Of a DNA stretch of 64,000 bases, positions 33,922 to 41,958 are shown piece by piece. The position numbers and the translations under genes were made by a program. The stretch comes from Halopenitus malekzadehii. GTDB lineage: Archaea; Halobacteriota; Halobacteria; Halobacteriales; Haloferacaceae. The notes beneath the pieces were generated by a model. That model saw only the letters and a program-made list of their open reading frames with translations. It made no database searches and was not told the DNA's origin. The stretch lies in contig NZ_FNWU01000002.1 in NCBI RefSeq assembly GCF_900108505.1, forward strand, positions 62,001 through 126,000, given 5' to 3'. Within the stretch, counting starts at the first letter, position 1. Each line of letters starts with the position of its first letter.

Positions 33922-36120
33922 ATGGGGAAACAACTGGAACGTGACCTCGGTCTCCCGGCGGTGACGGCCATCAGTATCGGCGCGATGGTCGGGAGCGGCA
34001 TCTTCATTCTGCCGGGATTGGCGATGGAGATGGCCGGACCAGCGGTCGTGTTCGCATATGCTCTCGCCGGCGTGTTGGTGTTGCCGGCGGCGCTGAGCAA
34101 GTCCGAGATGGCGACGGCGATGCCCGAAGCCGGCGGGACCTACCTCTACATCGAACGGGCGATGGGTCCCCTGTTCGGGACGATCGCCGGCGTCGGAACG
34201 TGGTTCTCGCTGACGTTCAAAGGGGCGCTCGCGCTCGTCGGCGGCGCGCCGTATCTGGTGTTGTTGTTCGACCTGCCGGTGACCCCCGTCGCGCTGGCGG
34301 TGGCGGCCCTGCTGATCGTCTTGAACGTCGTCGGCGCGAAACAGACCGGTCGGATGCAGGTCGCCATCGTCGCGGTGATGCTGGCCGTGATGGTCTGGTT
34401 CATCGTCGTCGGCGCGCCAAGCGTTGATGGTGCACGCTTCGAGGGATTCTTCGGAAGCGGGTTCGAGGGAATCATCAGCGCGACCGGGTTCGTGTTCGTC
34501 TCGTACGCCGGCGTCACCAAGATCGCCAGCGTCGCCGAGGAGGTGGAGAACCCGGATCGGAACCTCCCGTTGGGGATTCTCGGATCGCTGGTCATCACTG
34601 CGGGCATCTACGTCGCCATCGTGACCGTGATGGTCGGCGTGGCGGATGCGGCCGCGCTCACGAACACGGAGACGCCGATGCAGGTGGCAGCAAGCAACGC
34701 GCTGCCGGCGATCGGCGTTGCGGCCGTCGTCGTCGCGGCGCTGCTCGCGTTGATCAGTACCGCCAACGCGGGTATTCTCTCCTCGTCTCGATACCCGTTC
34801 GCGATGAGTCGCGACGGACTTGCTCCGGACCTGTTTGCGGACGTCAGCGACCGGTTCGAGACGCCGATCAACGCGATCACGATCACCGGCGGGGTGTTGC
34901 TCGTTCTCATCGCGTTCGTGCCCATCGACGACATCGCCAAGCTCGCCAGCGCGTTTAAGATCCTGGTGTTCGTCCTGATCAACGTCGCGCTGATCGCCTT
35001 CCGACAGGGGTCGATCGAGGCGTACGATCCCAGCTTCGAGTCGCCGCTGTATCCCGTTCCCCAGCTCGTCGGCATCGTGGGGGGAATCGTGCTCCTGCGG
35101 TACATCGGATTCGTTCCGCTGGTCGGAGCCATCGTCATCACCGTCGGATCCGTGGCGTGGTACTACCTCTTCGTCGTCCGCCGCGGGGGCGTCGCCCGCG
35201 AGGGCGCGATGACGGACGCCCTTCGTCGGAGCGTCGGCCGGGACGTCGTCGAGAAGACGGCCTCGGAGGTCGAGACCGACGGCGACGAGGTTCTCGTGGC
35301 CGTGACTGAGCGGACGCCGCCGGCGGTCGAACGATCCCTGATCGATCTGGCGGTGGACGTGGCACGAACCCGAGAGGGCGGCGTCCGCGTCGCCCGGTTC
35401 GATACGGTCCCCGATCAGACGCCGCTTCCGCAGTCGGCCTCGACGCTCACGGAGGCCGACCAGGCGTTCGAGGCCAGAATGGCCGACCGGGCAACCGATT
35501 CGAGGATCCCGATCCGGTACGGCGAGGTTGTCAGCCACGACACGCGGCACGCCATCGTCAACTACGCCGATCACATCGGTGCCGATACGCTGCTCATCGA
35601 ACGCTCGGCCGGCGTGGAAACGCTGTTGGGAAGCGATGCGCAGTGGATCGAGGACCACGCACCCTGTGACGTCGTCGAGGTCTCGAACCTCGATCACGGC
35701 TCGATCACACACGTCGGGGTCGTCACCGACGGGGGCCCGTTCGATCCCGCGAAGGTCGCGATCGCGGACGCGCTTGCTACGGCGGTCGGCGCGACCGTCG
35801 CGTTCTACCTCCCCATCGGCGACGAACATCCCGTGAGTCGGCGAAATACCACCGACGACTACCTCTCCGAACTCGTCGCGCTCTGTGCGGCACCGGTCGA
35901 AACCCATATCGTCGAATCGGGCGTCGACGAGGCGGTCGAACGGGCGGCGACCGACTCCGACGTCCTGGTCGTCAGCGGGATCCAGCGCGATCTCACTGAC
36001 CGGCTCCTCGGCCACGGGCAGGATCCGGTCACGGCCGGAACGGAACACGGGACGCTGGTCGTCTACGGGGCGAGCCAACCGGGTTGGATCCGCCGAGCGA
36101 TCGAGCGGCGGCTGTTCTAG
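33922..36120 (+). CDS. APC-family amino acid permease fused to UspA-like domains
   Basis: 732 residues from the ATG at 33922 (MGKQLERDLGLPAV). The N-terminal transporter part (about 1-425, about 12 spans) starts with the APC motif GAMVGSGIFILPG and includes EAGGTYLYIERAMG. The C-terminal 300 residues hold two universal-stress-protein-like halves (about 445-580 and 590-730), the second with HVGVVTDGGPFDPA. UspA domains bind nucleotides or regulate transporters, and the fusion is known in haloarchaea. The protein is probably an amino acid uptake carrier with nucleotide-dependent gating. It is monocistronic or leads into the K+ channel gene 95 bp downstream. Confidence 0.88.
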   Translation: MGKQLERDLGLPAVTAISIGAMVGSGIFILPGLAMEMAGPAVVFAYALAGVLVLPAALSKSEMATAMPEAGGTYLYIERAMGPLFGTIAGVGTWFSLTFKGALALVGGAPYLVLLFDLPVTPVALAVAALLIVLNVVGAKQTGRMQVAIVAVMLAVMVWFIVVGAPSVDGARFEGFFGSGFEGIISATGFVFVSYAGVTKIASVAEEVENPDRNLPLGILGSLVITAGIYVAIVTVMVGVADAAALTNTETPMQVAASNALPAIGVAAVVVAALLALISTANAGILSSSRYPFAMSRDGLAPDLFADVSDRFETPINAITITGGVLLVLIAFVPIDDIAKLASAFKILVFVLINVALIAFRQGSIEAYDPSFESPLYPVPQLVGIVGGIVLLRYIGFVPLVGAIVITVGSVAWYYLFVVRRGGVAREGAMTDALRRSVGRDVVEKTASEVETDGDEVLVAVTERTPPAVERSLIDLAVDVARTREGGVRVARFDTVPDQTPLPQSASTLTEADQAFEARMADRATDSRIPIRYGEVVSHDTRHAIVNYADHIGADTLLIERSAGVETLLGSDAQWIEDHAPCDVVEVSNLDHGSITHVGVVTDGGPFDPAKVAIADALATAVGATVAFYLPIGDEHPVSRRNTTDDYLSELVALCAAPVETHIVESGVDEAVERAATDSDVLVVSGIQRDLTDRLLGHGQDPVTAGTEHGTLVVYGASQPGWIRRAIERRLF

Positions 36121-36214
36121 CCGCAATTCTCGACGGCGTGTCCGTCGGCGGCGCGTCTGTCGGAACCGAGAGTGATCCGTGGACCTTCATACCTTCCCGT
36201 CGAACGGGTGGAGT

Positions 36215-38047
36215 ATGGTGTTGCGTACGCGACGAACGGCGTTTTATCTCGGGTTGGTGGTGGCGACGACCGTCCTGTTTACCCTCGTGTACAACACCGG
36301 GATGGCGGTCTGGGAGGGGCGTCCCCAGCCCCTGTATCGATCGCTCGAAGTGGTCGTGCAGAGCTTCACGACGACCGGATACGGGGAGGACGCGGGCTGG
36401 CAGTCGCCGCAGATGAACGCGGTCGTTATCACGATGCAGCTGGCCGGAATCGGGCTGATCCTGACGGGCGTCGACGTCTTCGCGGTGCCGTGGCTGCGGG
36501 AGGCTGTGACGCCGAGTCCGCCCGAGTCGATCGACGTCGGGCCCGGCCACGTGGTGATCTGTGCGTATACGCCGCGAACGGAGGCGTTCATCACTGAACT
36601 CAAGGCTCGCGAGCGCGCGTACGCACTCGTCGAACCCGACGCGGAGACGGCACGCGAACTTCACGACGAGGGCTACCGAGTGGTTCACGGCGATCCGGAA
36701 TCGACGGCGGCGCTCGAGAACGTGCGGGTCGGGACCGCACGGACGGTCGTCGCGGATTCGACTGACGACGCGAACGCCAGCATCGTGCTCGCGGCCCGCG
36801 ACGCGAACCCGGACGTCCGCGCGATAACGCTCGTGACCGATACCGATCTGGCTCGGTATCACCGCGCTGCCGGCGCGGACGAGGTGCTCTCACCGCGACA
36901 GCTTCTGGGCCGAAGCCTGATCGGCGAGATTCCGACCGCGGTCGCGACCGACGTCGACGACGGCGTGACGCTTGGTGAGGATTTCCAACTCGTGGAGATG
37001 GCCATCGCCGAGGACAGCACCGTCTCTGGGCGACGGTTCGATGAGATACACGTTCGCGAGCGGTTCGGCGTGAACGTGATCGGGGTGTGGACCAACGGGG
37101 ACTTTCAGACGCCGGTCGACCCGAGCGCTCGGCTCGATGCGGGAACGCGGGTGCTCGTCGTCGGCGATCCGGAACGGATCGAGACGTTTCGCGAGGCGAC
37201 CGAGGCGACGGTTCGAACCTTCCCCTCCCAGCGAATCGTCCTCGCCGGGTACGGCGATTCGGGGCGGGCGGCCTACGAGGCACTCGCGCGAACGCGGTCC
37301 CGCGTGACGGTTCTCGATGTCGTCGCGGCCGGAAGAAGCGGCCGGATCGCGAGCACGGGAGACGGTGGAGGACCGTCCTCCCGGGATGAGGGGGACGAGT
37401 CCGTTGGTGGGTTGGATCCCGAGATGGACATGCTCGATTCACGACCGGACGTGTCGTCACCCTGGGGGAATGATGGACCGACCGGGGAAGCCGACGCACC
37501 GGGATCGGGGGTGGATGAGGCGGCCGACGTGGTGGACGTCGTTGGGGACGCACGGGACCCGGCGGTCCTCGATGCGGCCGGGATCACGGAGGCGTCGGTG
37601 TTGGTCCTCACGATCGGCAACGATACGACGACGATTTTCACGACGCTGATCGCTCGAGAGCTGAATCCCGATCTCGACATCGTGGCCCGAGCCAACGACG
37701 ACGCGAACGTGGAGAAGCTGTATCGGGCGGGTGCCGATTACGTCCAGTCCTTGACGACCATCAGCGGTCGGATGTTGGTCTCCACGGTGTTCGAGAACGA
37801 GGAGGTTCTCGCCTACGACAAGCGGATCAACGTGGTGCGGCTCCCCGCCGGCTCGCTCGCGGGATCGACGATCGCGGGCGCGGACGTCCGGGGACAAACC
37901 GGCTGTACGATCGTCGCCGTCGAGCGTGGTGGATCGACGATACACGGGTTCGATCCCCACACGTTCGAGGTTGGAGACGATGACGAGTTGGTCATCGTCG
38001 GGACCGACGACGACGTGAAGCGGTTCGAGCGCGAGTTCGGAAAGTGA
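36215..38047 (+). CDS. Potassium channel with two RCK (TrkA-N/C) modules
   Basis: 610 residues from the ATG at 36215. Two membrane spans frame a pore helix with the K+ selectivity filter TTTGYGE (about residues 52-58). A first TrkA-N domain (about 105-225, VVICAYTPRTEAFI) and a TrkA-C domain (about 235-325) follow. A second TrkA-N starts at about 330 (RIVLAGYGDSGRAAYEAL) and a second TrkA-C ends the chain. The second RCK is interrupted by a low-complexity acidic/glycine insert of about 75 residues (about 375-450). This resembles the MthK/Kch group. It would import or release K+, the main osmolyte of halophiles, gated by a ligand bound to the RCK ring. Confidence 0.88.
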   Translation: MVLRTRRTAFYLGLVVATTVLFTLVYNTGMAVWEGRPQPLYRSLEVVVQSFTTTGYGEDAGWQSPQMNAVVITMQLAGIGLILTGVDVFAVPWLREAVTPSPPESIDVGPGHVVICAYTPRTEAFITELKARERAYALVEPDAETARELHDEGYRVVHGDPESTAALENVRVGTARTVVADSTDDANASIVLAARDANPDVRAITLVTDTDLARYHRAAGADEVLSPRQLLGRSLIGEIPTAVATDVDDGVTLGEDFQLVEMAIAEDSTVSGRRFDEIHVRERFGVNVIGVWTNGDFQTPVDPSARLDAGTRVLVVGDPERIETFREATEATVRTFPSQRIVLAGYGDSGRAAYEALARTRSRVTVLDVVAAGRSGRIASTGDGGGPSSRDEGDESVGGLDPEMDMLDSRPDVSSPWGNDGPTGEADAPGSGVDEAADVVDVVGDARDPAVLDAAGITEASVLVLTIGNDTTTIFTTLIARELNPDLDIVARANDDANVEKLYRAGADYVQSLTTISGRMLVSTVFENEEVLAYDKRINVVRLPAGSLAGSTIAGADVRGQTGCTIVAVERGGSTIHGFDPHTFEVGDDDELVIVGTDDDVKRFEREFGK

Positions 38048-38083
38048 GTCGGGATTGGGGAGTGAATCGGTGGTGGGGGTGTA

Positions 38084-38130
38084 GAGAGAGAGTACATTTC
38101 GTGTGCTTTTGGCTGAGGGGGTGGGGGTGG
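38084..38130 (+). repeat. ORB-like element L1 with G-rich tract
   Basis: AGAGTACATTTCGTGTGCTT followed by TTGGCTGAGGGGGTGGGGGTGG. The G-tract faces inward towards orc1/cdc6. It is the inverted partner of R2 (40009-40046), sharing the core, the GGCTGAG extension and the G/C-rich tract. Confidence 0.8.
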
Positions 38131-38210
38131 GTTGAAATGGGGTGTTCGAGAAGTGAGGATCGAGAAGGGATCCGCGAGAGTCGTGGTGAGAAGAACGCCA
38201 CGTTCGCGGG

Positions 38211-38240
38211 AGTGAGAGAGTACGTTTCGTGTGCTTTTCG
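38211..38240 (+). repeat. ORB-like element L2
   Basis: AGTGAGAGAGTACGTTTCGT then GTGCTTTTCG. The core matches L1 except for one base. It is the inverted partner of R1 (39884-39912). Confidence 0.8.
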
Positions 38241-38364
38241 GAGATACGTGTTGGTGGCGGTGAGGAGCGATCGGGGGTTGTCACGCGGTCTCACCCGGAA
38301 AGAACCGGTGTCACGGCGATCTGTCGGCGACTGTCACCAAGCAGACGAAACAAACGAAGGCAGG

Positions 38365-38374
38365 TTTTAAGTAC
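38365..38374 (+). promoter_or_regulatory. TATA box of orc1/cdc6
   Basis: TTTTAAGTAC is a good haloarchaeal TATA element. Its centre is about 26 bp upstream of 38396, where a leaderless 20-codon ORF begins, so transcription probably starts at or within a base or two of that ATG. Confidence 0.6.
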
Positions 38375-38395
38375 GTAAGAGTGGTGCGGTCGACT

Positions 38396-38458
38396 ATGCA
38401 CCAGCACCGCCGCGACGATCGAGATGCGGAACCGGAGACGGGGAGAGTACGGGTCTGA
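38396..38458 (+). CDS. Leaderless 20-codon upstream ORF of orc1/cdc6
   Basis: ATG at 38396-38398 and TGA at 38456-38458, then CCG and the Cdc6 ATG at 38462. The uORF is in frame with cdc6 and carries basic and acidic residues (MHQHRRDDREAEPETGRVRV). If mRNA starts at 38396, ribosomes loading on the leaderless ATG would terminate three bases before the Cdc6 start and could re-initiate, so initiator level would depend on this. It might also be a non-functional open stretch. Confidence 0.4.
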   Translation: MHQHRRDDRDAEPETGRVRV

Positions 38459-38461
38459 CCG

Positions 38462-39658
38462 ATGGGCGGGCCGTTCAGCGATCTCACGGAGACGATCTTC
38501 GCCGACAAGTCGGTGCTCAACGAGAGCTATCAGCCGGAGGAGATCCTCGAACGTGACGAGGAGATCGACTCGTTCAGTCACGCGCTGCAGGACGTGTTGT
38601 TCGGTCGCGAACCGGAGAACGTCTTTCTGTATGGAAAGGCCGGACTCGGGAAGACGGCGGTGACGAAGTACATGATGGACGAGTTGCAGTCCGAAGTCGC
38701 CGTTCGCGAGGAGGCGAACGACCTCCACGTGCATCAGGTCAACTGCAACGGCAAGACGCTGTTTATGGTCGTCCGTCGGCTGGTCAACGACCTGCTTCCG
38801 GACGACGCGAGCGAGTTCCCGAAACGCGGGCTGGGAACCGGCGACGCCTTCGACGAACTCTATGCCCAGCTGGATAGACTCGGCGGCACCCACCTCATCG
38901 TCTTCGACGAGATCGACCACCTCGACGACGTGAACACGTTGTTGTACGAGCTGCCGCGGGCACGATCGAACGGCCATCTCACCGACTCGCTCGTCGGTAT
39001 CATCGGCATCAGCAACAACTACACGTTCCGCCAGTCGCTGTCGGCGAAGGTCAAGGACACGCTGATGGAGACGGAGATCTCCTTCAGCCCGTACGACGCC
39101 GGCGAGTTACGACGGATCCTCCACGATCGCGCCGATCGCGCCTTCATCGACGGCGCGTGTGACGACTCCGCGATCGCCAAGGCCGCCGCACTGTCGGCGC
39201 AGGACATGGGGAACGCTCGCCAGGCGATCGACCTGCTTCGGGTCGGTGCCGAAGTCGCCGAGCGTGACGGCGACAACGTCGTCTCCGACGACCACATCGA
39301 GGAGGCACGGACGCTCGTTCAGCGCGGACGCCTCCGGAACAAGATACGCGATCAGACCGAACACGCCCAGTACATCCTCGAGACGATCGCGAAACTCGAC
39401 AAGCGCGGCGACGTTCCCGCACGGTCAAAGACCATCCAGGACGGGTACGAACGGGTCGCCGAGGCGTATGGCGCCTCTCCGCTGACCACGTTGAAGAGCA
39501 TCCAGGACCACCTGTCGGATCTCCATATGCTCGGGTTCCTCCTCCGCCACGAACGGAACTATGGATTGAAGGGCGGCCAATACTACGAATACGAACTCGA
39601 TCTCGATCCCGACATCGTTCTCGAAACACGTGAGGAAATAATCGACGCGGCCGATTGA
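38462..39658 (+). CDS. cdc6: Orc1/Cdc6 replication initiator
   Basis: 398 residues. AAA+ initiator that binds ORB repeats and loads MCM. Walker A is YGKAGLGKT (about residues 60-68), Walker B IVFDEIDHLDD (about 145), sensor 1 GISNN, and an arginine-rich sensor 2 region (DMGNARQAIDLLR). The C-terminal winged helix (about 310-395) is complete. It stands alone on the plus strand, surrounded by two inverted pairs of ORB-like repeats and an AT-rich block, the setting of an active origin. Haloarchaea carry several orc1/cdc6 paralogues, each linked to its own ORB type. Confidence 0.93.
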   Translation: MGGPFSDLTETIFADKSVLNESYQPEEILERDEEIDSFSHALQDVLFGREPENVFLYGKAGLGKTAVTKYMMDELQSEVAVREEANDLHVHQVNCNGKTLFMVVRRLVNDLLPDDASEFPKRGLGTGDAFDELYAQLDRLGGTHLIVFDEIDHLDDVNTLLYELPRARSNGHLTDSLVGIIGISNNYTFRQSLSAKVKDTLMETEISFSPYDAGELRRILHDRADRAFIDGACDDSAIAKAAALSAQDMGNARQAIDLLRVGAEVAERDGDNVVSDDHIEEARTLVQRGRLRNKIRDQTEHAQYILETIAKLDKRGDVPARSKTIQDGYERVAEAYGASPLTTLKSIQDHLSDLHMLGFLLRHERNYGLKGGQYYEYELDLDPDIVLETREEIIDAAD

Positions 39659-39680
39659 GCCATCAAACGACGATAACTGC

Positions 39681-39805
39681 TCACACAAATAATCGTATCT
39701 ATATAACATATAATTTATTTGTATATATATAAAATATAAATAATAAGTTGTTTCACATCATTTATATTATAATGTGAATAAGTACATTTAAATTAATATA
39801 AATGT
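39681..39805. other. AT-rich block, candidate duplex-unwinding element
   Basis: Immediately downstream of cdc6 there are about 125 bp with almost no G or C (for example ATATAACATATAATTTATTT). It includes an inverted repeat TTCACAT (39752-39758) with ATGTGAA (39772-39778). The surrounding genome is G+C-rich, so the contrast is strong. It lies between cdc6 and the right-hand ORB-like pair, where a DUE is expected. Confidence 0.75.
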
Positions 39806-39883
39806 TTTGGTGGAGGAGATATTTAGTGCGTTTGGATAGATACCGGGTGAGGACCGGATCTCTGCCACCCCACCAACTCGATC

Positions 39884-39912
39884 GAAAGCACACGAAACGT
39901 ACTCTCTCACCC
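39884..39912 (-). repeat. ORB-like element R1 (inverse of L2)
   Basis: GAAAGCACACGAAACGTACT then CTCTCACCC is the reverse complement of L2 apart from one or two bases. It lies about 80 bp right of the AT-rich block. Confidence 0.8.
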
Positions 39913-40008
39913 ACTTCGGTGGTCCCCTACCGCTTCCGTCATCATCCGTCCTTATCTCACCCTACTTCACCCCCACCCACCCCACCCCATCCCACCCCAC
40001 CCCTCCCG

Positions 40009-40046
40009 CTCAGCCAAAAGCACACGAAACGTACTCTCTCTCTCTT
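40009..40046 (-). repeat. ORB-like element R2 (inverse of L1) with C-rich tract
   Basis: CTCAGCCAAAAGCACACGAA followed by ACGTACTCTCTCTCTC. The C-rich tract on its left (about 39968-40008, CCCACCCCACCCC pattern) mirrors the G-tract of L1. Confidence 0.8.
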
Positions 40047-40091
40047 CATAGTCACAGTCGAACGCCGAGCCGATCGACCCCCCGAGATCGC

Positions 40092-41297
40092 TCAATCCGC
40101 CGACGTCGACGACGTCGACGCCCCGACCTCCTCGTCGGTGAGGTAACACTGTGGATCCGGCGCGAACAGGTCCTTGTGAACCGTCATCGCCCGCAACCGC
40201 GACCCGCCACGGCACACGTCCTGATACTGACACTCGCTACACCGACCGCGTAAGCGATCCTCCCGATTTCGAAGCGCGTTCAAAAGCGGGTTCACCTCGT
40301 CACGCCAGATCGCGCCGAAGGGTCGATCGCGGACGTTCCCCGGGCTGTACCCCTGCCAGAACTGCGTGAGGTGGACGTTTCCGACGGGATCGACGTCGGC
40401 GATCCGCTCGCCGGCAGGGTCGCCGCCGTTTCGCTCGAGGGCCGTCCGGATCCGGTCGGCCGTCTCCGGTCCGAGTTCACGCCGTGCGTACTCGACGAGG
40501 TAGCCGGCGTCGGCGTAGTTGCCCACGAGCAGCGTCTCGATCTCCTCGCCGGCGGCGTGATACTCGCGGGTGAGGTCACACAGCCGCCGGACAGCGTCCC
40601 GTTTCTCCGCCGGCGAGAGGTCGGCATCGACGATCTCCTTGCCGCGACCGCCGTAATCGAGGTGGTAAAAGCAGAACCGGTCCACCCCGACGTCGGTCAG
40701 CAGGTCGATCACGCCCTCGAGGTCCGCCGCGTTCCGGTCGGTGATCGTGTACCGGAGCCCCGTCTTGAGTCCGACCTCGAGACATGCCTCTATCCCCCGG
40801 ATCGCGGCGTCGAAGGCACCCTCCTTCCCGCGGAACGCGTCGTTCCGCTCGGGGAGCCCGTCGACGGACACGCCGGCGTACTGCAGACCGGCATCCTTCA
40901 ACTCGGCCGCCGCCGCCTCGGTCAACAGCGTTCCGTTCGTCGACAGGACCGGTCGGATCCCGGCGTCGACGGCGTGCGCCACCAGCTCGGGCAGGTCCTC
41001 ACGCACCAGGGGCTCGCCGCCCGAGAACAGCACGACCGGCACGCCGAAGTCGGCGAGCTGATCGAGCAGCGCCTTCCCCTCCGCCGTCGACAGCTCGCCG
41101 GGCACACCCTCGGTGTCCGCGGCGGCGTAACAGTGGTCACAGTAGAGGTTACACCGCTTCGTCGTGTTCCAGACGACGACCGGCCGTTGCTGTTTGCGCT
41201 CGGTGATCTGCTCGACGCTCGAGTCCGCCGCGGCGTCGTACCGCAGCCCGTCGCTTTCGGCGTCGAGGCCACACAGCAGCTTGCTGATCGAGATCAT
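40092..41297 (-). CDS. Radical SAM/SPASM protein, TIGR04347-like
   Basis: 401 residues from the ATG at 41295-41297 (MISISKLLCGLDAESDGLRY). The in-frame ATG at 41378 is rejected because MISxSKLL is the usual start of this family. The [4Fe-4S] radical SAM motif is intact (CNLYCDHC, about residues 55-62) and the GGEP follows. A C-terminal SPASM-type cluster region has CSECQYQDVC and a later Cys (DPQCYL). Family members sit beside Htur_1727-type proteins and are also discussed with heme (AhbC/AhbD-like) synthesis in haloarchaea. The start overlaps the Htur_1727-type stop by 4 bp (41294-41297). Confidence 0.8.
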   Translation of the reverse strand: MISISKLLCGLDAESDGLRYDAAADSSVEQITERKQQRPVVVWNTTKRCNLYCDHCYAAADTEGVPGELSTAEGKALLDQLADFGVPVVLFSGGEPLVREDLPELVAHAVDAGIRPVLSTNGTLLTEAAAAELKDAGLQYAGVSVDGLPERNDAFRGKEGAFDAAIRGIEACLEVGLKTGLRYTITDRNAADLEGVIDLLTDVGVDRFCFYHLDYGGRGKEIVDADLSPAEKRDAVRRLCDLTREYHAAGEEIETLLVGNYADAGYLVEYARRELGPETADRIRTALERNGGDPAGERIADVDPVGNVHLTQFWQGYSPGNVRDRPFGAIWRDEVNPLLNALRNREDRLRGRCSECQYQDVCRGGSRLRAMTVHKDLFAPDPQCYLTDEEVGASTSSTSAD

Positions 41298-41839
41298 TCC
41301 GACGAGACCCCCGACAGCGACGATGCATCCGATCCAGATGACGTCTCCGACGTTGACGACGATACCGTCGATTCCCACTGGTTCCGCGGTACGCCCTCCG
41401 TCTCCTCGTACACCCGTGGTTCGATCGCCTCCTCTCCATCACCCTCGTCACCGCCAGCGTCGCCGTCGGTCGCCTCGTCACCGCCAGCGTCGCCGTCGGT
41501 CGCCTCGTCACCGCCAGCGTCGCCGTCGGTCGCCTCGTCACCGCCAGCGTCGCCTGCCGCTCCATCGTCCACGTCGTCCTCGTACGCCTCACCGAGCGTC
41601 GACGTCGAGTACCGATAGGTTTCGTCCGCGGGCGTCACCCAGACGTCGCGTGCGTACCACGCGAACAGTTTGCCGGCCTCCTCGTGAGCGACGTCGGGGG
41701 TCGGCGCGGCGATCGTGCCGACGTGTGTCATCTGGCCGTCGACGTCTTCACGAACGAACACCTCCCACCGCGGGTCGGCCGTCGAGCGCGGGCTCCCCTC
41801 GGTGGATCGCGTCGCGGTTTCGACCGCGTTGTCGGACAT
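41294..41839 (-). CDS. Htur_1727-type rSAM-partnered candidate RiPP protein
   Basis: 181 residues from the ATG at 41837-41839 (MSDNAVETATR). The central domain (about 24-85, RWEVFVREDVDG...THVGT...DVAHEEAGKLFAW) is the PaaB-like fold of the Htur_1727 family, named for haloarchaeal proteins that travel with radical SAM enzymes and are candidate RiPP precursors. The C-terminal third is a repetitive acidic tail (GGDEATDGDA x3) ending in a Ser-rich segment. It is translationally coupled to the following radical SAM gene by an ATGA overlap. Whether it is modified is unproven. Confidence 0.75.
   Translation of the reverse strand: MSDNAVETATRSTEGSPRSTADPRWEVFVREDVDGQMTHVGTIAAPTPDVAHEEAGKLFAWYARDVWVTPADETYRYSTSTLGEAYEDDVDDGAAGDAGGDEATDGDAGGDEATDGDAGGDEATDGDAGGDEGDGEEAIEPRVYEETEGVPRNQWESTVSSSTSETSSGSDASSLSGVSSE
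41443..41553 (-). repeat. 30-bp tandem repeats in the acidic tail of the Htur_1727-type gene
   Basis: Three exact 30-bp units (41461-41490, 41491-41520, 41521-41550) plus a partial unit to the left code GGDEATDGDA. They are identical at DNA level, so they are recent and slippage-prone. They are coding, not a CRISPR array. Confidence 0.9.
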
Positions 41840-41958
41840 ACCGGACGCTTGGGTCGGATCGATAAACCACCGTCCGACCGTTATCAGCGCGTGGGAACCC
41901 CACACGAACGCGTTCGGTCGAGGGTCCAAGCCGGTCGGGGCGCTATCTGGGCCGAGTG

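Larger units (their letters stand above)
38048..38395. other. Intergenic region with two ORB-like repeats upstream of orc1/cdc6
   Basis: No gene is supported. Two direct copies of an ORB-like word lie at 38084-38130 and 38211-38240. TTTTAAGTAC at 38365-38374 is a TATA box that would start transcription close to 38396. Confidence 0.7.
38084..40046. other. Putative chromosomal or secondary replication origin (orc1/cdc6 with ORB-like pairs)
   Basis: The unit has inverted ORB-like elements (outer pair L1/R2, inner pair L2/R1), the orc1/cdc6 gene and an AT-rich unwinding candidate. The core word differs from the best-known haloarchaeal ORB, but origin-specific ORB variants tied to a given Cdc6 lineage are established. 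The usual arrangement has ORBs flanking the DUE beside the gene; here the pairs flank gene and DUE together. Confidence 0.75.

Noticed and set aside
33730..36126. A 798-codon minus-strand gene
   Set aside because: It is antisense to the APC-UspA permease gene, which has clear family motifs; such long antisense frames are typical of G+C-rich genomes.
41461..41550. CRISPR or operator array
   Set aside because: The repeats are in frame inside a gene and have no spacers.
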